Of a stretch of 64,000 nt of DNA, positions 48,601-60,600 are shown piece by piece. Numbering within the stretch: position 1 is the stretch's first letter; every line of letters begins with the position of its first letter. The position numbers and the translations under genes were made by a program. The notes beneath the pieces were generated by a model. The model did no database searches. It saw only the letters and a program-made list of their open reading frames with translations, and had not been told where the DNA came from. The stretch is from Mimachlamys varia (Eukaryota; Mollusca; Bivalvia; Pectinida; Pectinidae): contig OX392527.1 in NCBI GenBank assembly GCA_947623455.1, positions 28,140,201 to 28,204,200 on the forward strand, given 5' to 3'.

Positions 48601-51600
48601 TTGTCGAACCCAAGTTCATACTACGACTGAAGACCAGAAACATTAAATGGCAATGTTTGTCGAACCCAAGTTCATGCTACGACTGAAAAACAGAAACATT
48701 AAATGGAAATGCTTGTCGAACCCAAGTTCATACTACGACTGACGATCAGAAACATTAAATGGCAATGTTTGTCGAACCCAAGTTCATACTACGACTGAAG
48801 ACCAGAAACATTAAATGGCAATGTTTGTCGAACCCAAGTTCATGCTACGACTGAAAAACAGAAACATTAAATGGAAATGTTTGTCGAACCCAAGTTCAAA
48901 CTACGACTGAAGACCTGAAACATTAAATGGCAATGTTTGTCGAACCCAAGTTCATGCTACGACTGAAAAACAGAAACATTAAAACAAATCTGTCAAGCAT
49001 ATCAAGCGGCGACGAGCAGGCGACATCATACTAAAAACAATATATGTGTGTTTCATAATCTGTAATTAGGAATGTCTTGAAATGGGTATAGAGATACAAG
49101 ATATAAAGGCTGTTGTAAAATCATTACAGCTGGTTATTAGATTCATGTACCAACACATACCATTCTATAACTACATAAACGGTATCATACATCAATATTG
49201 AATGTATAATGCATGTTTAAACGCAGATCTATTAAAACGTTATTGCATTATATGGATATTGTAGAAAAGCAGTTTCGCGAGTTTGTCCTTCGACTGCACA
49301 CAAGGTTGATTGAAGTCTGATAATACTCGAGACTTTATTGGTTTTGCTTAATCGCCTTGATTTTCGTCTTTGGTTAGAAACGGAATGGACTATTTCCAAT
49401 TATTGGCTCAACACAGTCATGATAGCGATTTCCAGCTATTTAACTTTAGACACTTTATCACTGTTTACCGTTTCACGAGTTCCGTTCTCGTTGGCGATTG
49501 TCGGGATCATCTCAGCTCTTGATTGAGACTAGAATCAGTTGTTTGTAGAAACTCAGGGGCAATGTATTGTATCGCCGACTTTTTCATTTGTACTTAAATG
49601 AAAGTAAATATAGATTTACCATTTGAAGTATGTTGAGAAAGGATAACAGCACTAAAACAACTCCCCCGTAACAAAACATATCTTGTTGCGCTTGGTGATA
49701 AAGGGTTGTTATATGGTATGTTTGTCATTGATTGACCGTTTATCATTTGTTTCCCTTGTTTCAATGATTTTGAATTCGAATTGAAGTTTTGGTTTTAGTT
49801 CCTACCTGTCACATCAAAGCCTCAATTACGAGCCAGGTTTAATACGCAGTCCTATCTATGAACAAGTAAACATATTAGTTATTTTCATATTAAATATGAT
49901 ATGTGTTTATCTGATAAAACGATGTTAGTTTCCTTACTGAATGTATTTGTTAATCAAATGCTTTAGTATATTATGTTAATAGCGAAGGTTGTAAGGGAAA
50001 CACGCTTAGTAATAAACAAGCTTTGATCTTCACCATCTGTAAATTAGATAATAAAACAAATGCCTACCACTTATTTATACGTTAAATCAATACCCATTGA
50101 TACAGACTATTATGTTCTCTCCGTCATAACTTCGCTAATAGGAAAAACTTCAATGTTTGCGAACTCATCATAACCCTCTCAATTAATCCTGTTACAATAG
50201 TATAAACGTATTATCTGCTTCCGGCAAAACATTTCGATCAGTGCTGGTCTTCTTTATGGCGCCAGATATCTCGATTTTGTCACATAGATTCACAATTTGT
50301 ATTCATTGCATGGACAAAAATATTAACCAGATGGTCCTGGATCTTGACCGTCCAGTTGACCGCTCCATGCCACCCAACATGGACATTTCGATACAAACTA
50401 ATAACACGCGAAGCAGATGATAGGAACGGGAAATGGCTCTCGGTGTGCTTGTAATGTCGTGGCATGTCTTCTAATTCGCGGTTACTAACAAGATGAAGTG
50501 TTTCATAAAAAGTCATATTACACGACGTGATGAATATATTGAATGACAAAATCGTGACCGTTATTCATTAGTAACAGACATGTTTTGACCCAAGTTAACA
50601 TATTGAATGACAAAATCGTGACCGTTATTAATTAGTAACAGACATGTTTTGACCCAAGTTAACAATACTATGGTTTAGCATCAACATACTACTGGATGGT
50701 ATTTCATGATCTGTATGTAATTACTGGGGAATGAAGCGCAGAACGTTTATTTATTAGTTCTGTTATATTCCTACTGTTATTATTGCTCATACACATGTAT
50801 ATATATATTTATGATTATCACATAATAAGAAATGTAATAGTCTGTATCGCACGGAACCATCTCCATATGTTCAAAATATACACAACATCTATTAATCGCT
50901 TCCAATACAATGCATTAGCATGGAGGCGAATACTATCCTTGATTCCACTAGTCTGAGTGTTAACGACACTGTGCATTCAAGCTTCATAACAGACGTAGAT
51001 GATTCCTTAATTATTATTAAATGTAATCATCAAATATATGCTGCAATGACAATATCAATGAACTGTTGATATAACCGCACAGTCATCGCCAGTGTGACGT
51101 CATATCTCACTTTTATTGATATGTTTGTGTTTCCATCTTGCTATTTGATGAGTTTGTCATGCTTTTTGAATTCATGGACCATAGAATGGGATAATAAATT
51201 ATCTTCACTCATCCATTGAAACATAAACTACATAATAACGAGTTAAACTCATTATCTGTTGTGAAGTTTGGATCGTTCAGGTCATGTTTATATTAAAATA
51301 GAAATGTCATTGGTGACGTTATATCGTTTCATAAATTGCTGAAATCAATATATAGCTATGTAATGTTTTAAATAGGGTTGATGTTATGACATTGAAGCAA
51401 TTCAAATGTATTTAAGCTGCAGTTCGAAAATATTCTAGTAATTATATCATTTATATGAGAATATGATGCTGTTGTGTTTTTGTTTTGTTTTGTTTTATTG
51501 TTTTTTTTGGAGGGGGGATATAAAAATGTATATATATTTATTGTAGAATATTTCCATCATACTTTTAATCACCTTTCTGAAAAATGGAACATACTGTAAC

Positions 51601-54600
51601 GATATCATGCCGAAAATCTGAACTATTCAATAATAACTTTGTTGGTATTTTTGTTAATTTTAATACATTACAGTCAAAGAAATTGATGATTGTCGAGAAA
51701 TGTGTCTTACTGGGAACAGTAGAAAGATTCTTTATGATGAAAGATATATAATCGATGTTAGTATCCCGATACAGGTGTAATGATCACATGTATTATGTTA
51801 ACGTCCGTCCGGTAATATGATAACTATATCAGCTGTCGGTGAGACAGGCCACCCTGTTCTGTTTTTGTATTTTCAATCAATTTTATTTTTTTAAATCATT
51901 TCAATTCAATACAATAAACGTCCTCATACAGAGGTCTCTCTTTCACTTATTCCTTCATTCATTTGTTTTCGATTTTTATTCAATGTACATATTATATTTA
52001 ATTAAACATTTATTTCGTAAGGCTTTTGCATATCAATATAAAAAGAGGTCTCCCTTTCAACAATTATTCATCCATTTATTCTCTCACTCGATATGTTACT
52101 CGAAAAATCAAACTCAATTAAGCATTTCATAATTCATAGAGGGAAACTGTAACTATTTGTGTATTTATAAATACAGTTATCAATCAAAATAACTGTTCGA
52201 TATCTCACGAAATTCTATTGTCATTTAGATACCACAAAAAAGAAATATAGAAAATGAACGAAAAATCTTGATAATTGTATGACGTAAAGCTAAGGCATTA
52301 TAAAGAGAAGGACGCATAACTCATGACGAATTATTGCAAGGAAGTATAAATCAACTCCTTAATTTACACATCAAATTCTAGATCATTGGCTAGATTTAAA
52401 TAACATATTCTAAATCATCACTAAAGGTTAGAAAACACATCCTAAACCATCGCCTAGATTTACACAACAATGTCCTGATCATGATTTAGAATCACCCGAT
52501 AAACCTGCCAATTAAACGATTGATGGTTGATAAACTAAAAATTCCAGCGTAATTGGTCCCTCTATGTAGAACCGTGCTATAATTCAGTGGTTTGGGCTAC
52601 CATTTTGACACGTTTCATTTTGTAAATGGGAGGAAGAATACCCAGTACAAATTGTATGCTTCTCGGCGGCTAATGTGTTGTTTGTGTCCTTGAAATCTCT
52701 ATAGATAAGAAAACATATCATTTACAAGCTTCAAAGTAAGGCAGTTATTTCCTGTTTGGCTTGCAAGGCAGACATAAGCCCTCTCTAATGTATATCCAAA
52801 TGAAAGTTGGAAGTTGATTGAATCAGGGGTTATGTGGGTGTCGCTATCCGAGAGATCATGGATAAATCAGGTTAAGGCGGTATGTATCCTGGACGTCGAC
52901 GGCCTCTATGGATATTGTGTAATGTCATCAATTGTGTCTATTGTCAAAGAAAATTGGCTTCTTCATCTTATTATTCAAACATTGAAAACATATCAACGTC
53001 AAATATTCTTCCAAGGCATAAAGCTAACAAGGTTTATACGACAGCCATACATCAGAACATATCTGATTTGTCAAATTATGACATTGTCTTTAACAAAAAT
53101 GTCAGTACTCGTTAATCGTCCATTTTAAAACATTTTTTGACAATTTTGTCATTTTGCATCTCTCTGTTGACACATCTAAACGTTAACTTATAGTTACCGT
53201 GTACGTCTGTATGACCTGGTTGTGGTCGGTATCTACCATGTCTGTTCTGTATGACCTGGTTATAACCGGTATCTACCGTGTATGGTATGTATGACCTGGT
53301 TGTGACAGGTAGTTACCATGTATGTGCTGTATGACCTGGTTGCAACCGGTATCAACCGCGTATGTTCTGTATGACCTGGTTGTGACCGATAGCTACCGTG
53401 CATTTTCTGTATGACCTAGTTTCAACCGGTATCTACCGTGTACTGTCTGTATGACCTGGTTGTGACTGGTTTTGTTCATAGTTTTTCAGACACTGTTTAC
53501 TTTTATAGACGTTGTCTTTATTTGTCGTTTACGCTACCACGTGGTCTTATCTAACTCTCATTCGTGTTTACATCTACACGTAATTACCCTATACTGTATG
53601 ATGTCATTAACTTGATTTCCTGTTAAAATAATCATGTAGCACTGAATCATTTTTAATTACTGCTGATGGGACAGAAATTGACCATAAGGTCCTGTATATA
53701 TGTTGATAAGCATTTAGAAATACCATGTGACTCTGTATCACTGTTCTGTGTTGTTTTTGGGTCAGCATTATGACTATCCTGCGTGCCTGTATGGTCATTA
53801 GTTATTGTTGTATATGTAACATGACCTGCTTAATGTGTTTATCTTCCTTACAATCTCATTAGTGTGATAACAGATCATTAGTTGCACCTTTGTGGCGTCC
53901 ACAGCCAAAATTTAACTAAAATATAAATGACATCATGTCTTCCCACTCAGCTGCCAGTTAGTGACTTTAGGTTTCCCTATCATCTATCATTTTGTGAACT
54001 GTCAGGTCAAGGCGACTTCAATGGTGTTTGTCAGGAAGAATTTGACCACTCTAAACCAACACAGTCTCTCGTCCATGTTCCCTGACCAGCCAGACCTGTT
54101 CAGCAGAAGGTCGGGCTAGCCTCTGGAACTGATTGGAAAACTACACTATGTAAATATTTTCCATTGCTGTACGCAAAGCAATCGTTATATGCTTTCCTTC
54201 ACCTTATCAGGTTCGGTTACAGAGACGGGGTATCAAGGCCATATAGACGTCTTCTGTTGAGAAGGTTCACGTTCCAATCTGGTTATCTGGACAACTTTTA
54301 GAAAGTGGTCTAGAAGAAGTTGTTTGCAGTTTCATTTCAGGTCATCCGTATGAGGGGTCCTGGTTTAAAGAGAGCAATGAAAACAAACTTTAAGCGAATT
54401 CATTGCCAAAACTAATGATTACTATGTCAAATGTAACACAAACGTTTAACAAATTATTTTCTCTCATATCTCGCCATGTTGGATAGAAGTTGCCCATGTA
54501 AGAAAGCTATGTAAGTAAAATCTTTCTCTCATTTCTAGGTGTGTAATACTGGCCTGTCTAGGGCAATACACATATGATCGCTGTGGTTGTGTTACACACC

Positions 54601-57600
54601 TACCCATGCAATACAGCCACCGCGTGACGTCACAATGGCGCAACAATGTCGTGACGTCACGAGTTCGGTAAAATCTGATGCCGAAAAAAGAAAAATGGCG
54701 ACGTGATGAAATTAAAACCTTTCACGATATTTTAACCGTGTACATTAGAAAGCTGAGATTATTTTTTTCTGCGCAAACTACGTTTGCAAATATGGGGTAT
54801 GCCCGATCTCGCTGTATCATTTGTTTTCGTCAAAAACAATCAAGGAAAAATTTGATATTTTCAAAATGGTGGCCAGTCAAAAGTATTTTCATGGTTTTTG
54901 AGCTTATTCAGGTAGTTGAAATGAGAGAAAAATACTCTTTCATGACCAAAGGTGTAAGATAGGGAAATTCCACCCGAGGGGTTTTCAAATTTGGTAAAAC
55001 CCGAGGCGTTGCCGAGGGTTTTGCCAAATTTGAAAATCCCGAGATAAGAAAGAGTCCTATAATCTTACATAGCATTTCACGCGACGTGACGTCACAATGG
55101 CGCAACAATGACGAGACGTCACGAGTTCGGTAAAATCTGATGCCGAAAAAAGAAAAATGGCGACGTGATGAAATTAAAACCTTTCACGATATTTTAACCG
55201 TGTACATTAGAAAGCTGAGATTATTTTTTTCTGCGCAAACTACGTTTGCAAATATGGGGTATGCCCGATCTCGCTGTATCATTTGTTTTCGTCAAAAACA
55301 ATCAAGGAAAAATTTGATATTTTCAAAATGGTGGCCAGTCAAAAGTATTTTCATGGTTTTTGAGCTTATTCAGGTAGTTGAAATGAGAGAAAAATACTCT
55401 TTCATGACCAAAGGTGTAAGATAGGGAAATTCCACCCGAGGGGTTTTCAAATTTGGTAAAACCCGAGGCGTTGCCGAGGGTTTTGCCAAATTTGAAAATC
55501 CCGAGATAAGAAAGAGTCCTATAATCTTACATAGCATTTCACGCGACGTGACGTCACAATGGCTCAACAATGACGAGACGTCACGAATACGGTAACCTCT
55601 GATGCCGGAAAGAGAAAACGACGGCGTGATAAAATTAAAACCTTTCACAAAATTTTAACCATAAACACCAGGAAGAGGAGATTAATTTTTCTGCGCAAAC
55701 TTTGTTTGCAAATATAAAGTATGCTTAAACTCGCTGTCTAATTCGTTTTCGTCAAAAAAGCTCAAGGAAAAAAGTTGAAATTTCAAAATGGTAGCCTGTT
55801 TAAACATATTTTCATGGTTTTTGAGCTTATTCGGGTAGTTGATATGAGAGAAAAACAAGCCTCGGGTTTCACCACATTTTGTGACTCCTCGGGTGGAATA
55901 TCCCTATCCTACATATACACGCATATGAAAGAGTCTTATAATCTTCTACTCTTTTCAATCTATCTATTCCATGTGTGTTACAATTGTCATGTCCGACTGT
56001 GGGTTACTGGATCTGATAATCAGGTCGTATCATTTAATGAAATTCAAATGATGTTATGTGACACAAAAGATGTGACAACCCACTAAACTAAGTCACTTAG
56101 TCCCGTCATTCTCCTAAGATGGCTGTATTGTAGACATTTAGCATATACATAACAATTCCACCTGTCATTCCCTTCCATCTAGCCGCACGAACGACCGGTC
56201 ATTACCGAAGTGATGGACGTCATTTCTAAACTTGATTCCAGTCTATGGCCATTATATTGATATTGGTGACTACCGTTTTTCTAGCAAAGTTGTTAAGGAC
56301 TTCTCCAAAACGTGTAAGCAACATTTCCTCAGTATCGAGTGGTAACCAGACATTTTATATCATCTTACAAGGCGGTTTACACGATAAATAAATATTATAC
56401 ACGGAAAGCGTAGACTGATTATGTTAAGTTTTGTTTGATATAGGTATGATGCTGTATGTTCAAACATGCAGTGTATGCATGTTTACAACCTGTTGGTTTA
56501 GTAATGTGTAAGCAATGGAACAATTGATTTATCGAGGTGGGTTTTTTTTTTTAATCAGCATGGTAGTTTCAAGAAAGATACTGTGACTGCTAGCCACTAA
56601 CAGAGTGAGATGAACAATTAATGTCATTAGCACTCTTAACAGTACAAAGTTATTGCGACAAACACTTTAAACTGGGGCCCAGACTATAAAAGGAAAGAGG
56701 CGGAGCCTAAATTTGAAAATGTCTGGTTTTTAGCAGCAGGAAAGAGCTCAGACAATATTTTCAATAAAATCAGAAGTTTAAGAAAAATTAAAGAACACAA
56801 ATTCTCAAAAAATGTTGTGGGTAAAAATAAAGTTTCAGTGAACAATTATGCTTACTTTAGTATCATGAACATCTATTAAATAGTTAGAATATGCAGTATA
56901 AAAAACTGAAGTGAGGGAAATTTTGTAGAATTTGAAATTGCCCCCATTCTCTATAAGGAAAATCTGACCTGAGATGAACTTACTCCACCTAGAATGTAAA
57001 CACACAACAACATAAGCACGTGCTGTAGCACATGGTCAGTGTATACACATACAGAAGGTCTCACTTACCTTGTATCTTAACAGCAATTAACCACAGAATA
57101 TATCCCAAAATGTTTACTCTATTTATCCACACAGTTCCAAGATTCTCATTTCTGGACTTAGTCTATTTTTCTTAGTAATCTATCTCACCAAATCTAACCA
57201 TGCTCCTCATCTAGATAACATGGTCCAGTATTTTTTTTATAATTTACTTTCCCTAATTTTGAGTTTCTGACATGTTTTCTGTGGAAATGATAACACAGGG
57301 TAAACAAAAATAATGCACACATTTACCATTTTCTAAACTGTCGTGCCTCCATCAAAAGGGTTACATCACTAGCACTTCCTGCCAAATCCTTTAGAAATGG
57401 GAGTGTCAGGTTCACTGCCCAGAGCTGTTGTAACCTGACCTGTACACATGGTGGTCAAAATTTGTTTCACATTGTTCACACTTTCTGATTTATCAGATCA
57501 ATGCCCCATGATTCTCCACTACTCCCTCATCAAAATCAACGTTGTTACAAATAAAGCTTCTATTGTTTGCACTTGTTCCTCACTAACTTTTATCAGTAGA

Positions 57601-60600
57601 TTTTTTTTAGCCATTTCCTCATTTTTGGTAATAAATCCAACTGGGCAGAATGGGACTGGCACTTTATGTGGTCTGAAGGTCACCAGAAAGCCGGAAACTT
57701 GTCCCAGGTCAGGAAAGAAGGTACCATAAAACCAAAAATGTAGGGGTCAGAAGATGCTACCATATTGGACATAACTTCAAAAGTCAACATCTTGGAATGG
57801 TTGGTGTTAACTAAAATTTTGATCAATAAACAAAAATATTGTAACATTGTAAATATAAAAGTATCACTTTAGTGTCAAGCGATGTCTGTATTTTAACCCA
57901 TCCAGTTACATAACATTCCAGCTTCCCCTACAAAACTAATAAACTGACCATTCCAGAGGATTCCATCCTTGTATTGAATAAATACTCAAAGAAGGGTGGG
58001 GAAGGATGATATTGCATTACACACACAAACACGTGGATTTATATATTCTTGTTTTAAAGTTAAATGCAACTAGATTAGACAATATGGATGTGTGAACAAA
58101 ATATAAATGATAATACAAAACAATTTCTATGTATATGTTATATAATAATTATTATAATATTATAAGAAATTAACCAACCTACTAATCCTGCTTTTGAAAC
58201 AATAATGAAATATGTACCCAGCCACATAGAGTTTGGTACAGAAAATTTGGTCACTTCTATTGTTTTACAAATACAGTGATTATTTTTTTATTACTTTTTT
58301 ATTTAATGATGAACTGAACATTTTTTTCTGAATTAATACTTGTTGATTTATAACTAAACTCTTACACACATGTACACACAAGTGCTGGACATACATCACA
58401 TATAAAGCTATGTGTACTGGTCAAGCCCACTGACTAGAGTATGTTTACATCACAGCAGCAGTAAGTTATAAATAGTACTGATAACAGTTAGGCCCAGCCT
58501 CCTCTAGGGGTCAAAAGGTCTGCGGTAGTTACTACCGCGAGCCCGGCTTTAAGTACTAGAGTGTTAAGGCCCCAAGCACACTTAACAGTACACAGTTATA
58601 AACATAAACATTACCCCAGTACATCCTTCATTACCGCTGGAAGCCACCGAACTCCATGTCTCTGACACCGGTCCATAGCTTTAGACGTAGACTCTGTAAG
58701 TGACAGGGCATCAGAAGATGTCACGGGAAACCCTTAACGGTCTTCCTTATCAATTCTGTTATACTTTAAGTGAGTACGCCTTGTGATTGACAGGTTATGA
58801 CGTCACATATAATGGATACGTGCCACGATGCCAGGGACGCTGGACTATGTGTCACCCTTGATATCGCCCATGAGCACGCGCTCAGCAGTGCGTGCGGGTG
58901 ACTTGATTGAAAAATATTTATAAGAAAATGAATATGCGGGATAGGCCTGTATCACATATCGGTGGAGGCTGATCAAGGGCAGAATGTGTATTACGGTCAC
59001 CAGGTCGAAACAATATATCGTTTTGTTGACTCCGGTTACCCTTGAGTATGATCGAAATATGTTACATTTGTACAATGTTGCTATTATATTATTACACCAT
59101 ATGGCTTCCAATATATGTTAAGAATGCTGGAAATAATTTCCGGATTGTGATCTGCCGATATTTCCTTTTGAATATCATTATTTATTAATTCTTCGATTTC
59201 AAGTCACTTCATAAAACAGTTCTCTGCATGCACAGATTACAAACTGACGTATAATGGTATGAACAAACAAGGTTCTTCATTTTCAAGTTAAATACACAGG
59301 CAAGTAAGGAATAGAGGAACAATTATAATATCTCTATATATAAATTACATAATGTACCATTTTCGCATCTGTCAACCTCTGTATCGGAATCTGAATTTAC
59401 CCCCACAGTAACTGTTTTGTATTGATACAGTATATATACGCCTAGGTTGTTTGGAGAGATACATATGAACCTGTCTATAGCAAAGTATAATAGCGACAAG
59501 AACCTTGCCCGAAGCAAGATAGTACCTGACCAGTACCTAACCGGAAATAGCAATGCAGTAGCACTGAAACCAACAGAGATAAAGTTCCCTGATTTGATGT
59601 GAGATATAACGGAGCACACCTCTGAATGACAATTCTGTCGACATATACGATTGAATCATTTTAACCTATTCTTTAATGCAAGTGTTATGATATTGAACCT
59701 ATCAAAAGTGGATGTATTTCTAAAATTCACTTTGCAAGATTATATATCACTTTATGACTGAAAGTATCTCTTTTTTTTCTTGATGTTACCATCAGTATGT
59801 TGTAAGTGTTTTTAATAAGTCATGCATGCAAGTTAGTATACATGTACAAACACCTTCATGCTACATACAGACAATACGGTACTCCAACTATTCCTTAGAT
59901 CATAGCCATTGGCGTCACCCACTACATGAGACGATCTGTAATGGTTTCTTTCTCACCCAGAGATATAAGGCCGTTTGGATAGGGTCGGATGTTTATGACG
60001 AAGTATCAAGTTCAATTGTCAAAATGAAAAATATCTTCATATCAACATCACGTGATCAATGATAAAACCTGTATCATGTTGGTACCAGCGCAAGCGCCAT
60101 GTCCCCAAACACAAAGCTCAAAATACATTATATATGATATTAATTCGATTCCATGTGCAGAACCTGTTTGATTTACGACACCGTAACGAATCCGGGTCTG
60201 CCTGTATGATTACCTTTGCTCTTTAGTATTTTATCATCTCTGTAGTTAAATGGCTGGCGTGTATATATTGTGGTAATCTAGCAACTCCTCCCAGACTCCA
60301 ATAGGCTTGGAACCGTTAGATTCCATTGACAATAGCATCCTGAACATTAGATCATTCAATGGAACACACTGTCGGCCTATTTGACAAAGTTCTCGGGACA
60401 TGTTTAACGGTTAATACTCCCGAAGATCCATCACACTTTGGCGGAGAACGTTTTCGCGACATTGAAATTGACCCACGATCGCGCGTGCGCGATATATACA
60501 CATCCCAATCCTTTATTCGTAACATGTCGAAATATTTGCTTCTATCACATAAAACAAGAAATGACGATTATTTAACGCCATTGGGTTTACGGAATAAGCA

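Larger units (their letters stand above)
56629..58599. other. CpG-poor block bounded by 25-bp direct repeats
   Basis: AGCACTCTTAACAGTACAAAG at 56629 (25 bp to 56653, continuing TTAT) recurs at 58575-58599 with two mismatches. The DNA between has very few CpG compared with the sequence on either side. Minus-strand exon-like segments lie inside. The pattern fits either an inserted segment with target-site duplication or an old gene-body region; see the candidate exon entry. Confidence 0.55.

Noticed and set aside
48473..48984. CRISPR-like regular repeats (also at 13413, 33231, 44083 and 53197)
   Set aside because: These are head-to-tail arrays without unique spacers, in animal DNA.
54678..55424. 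Identical 94-codon frame in two tandem copies
   Set aside because: Identity reflects recent duplication of the DNA. The diverged third copy has a 1-bp frameshift near its start, so there is no sign of coding constraint.
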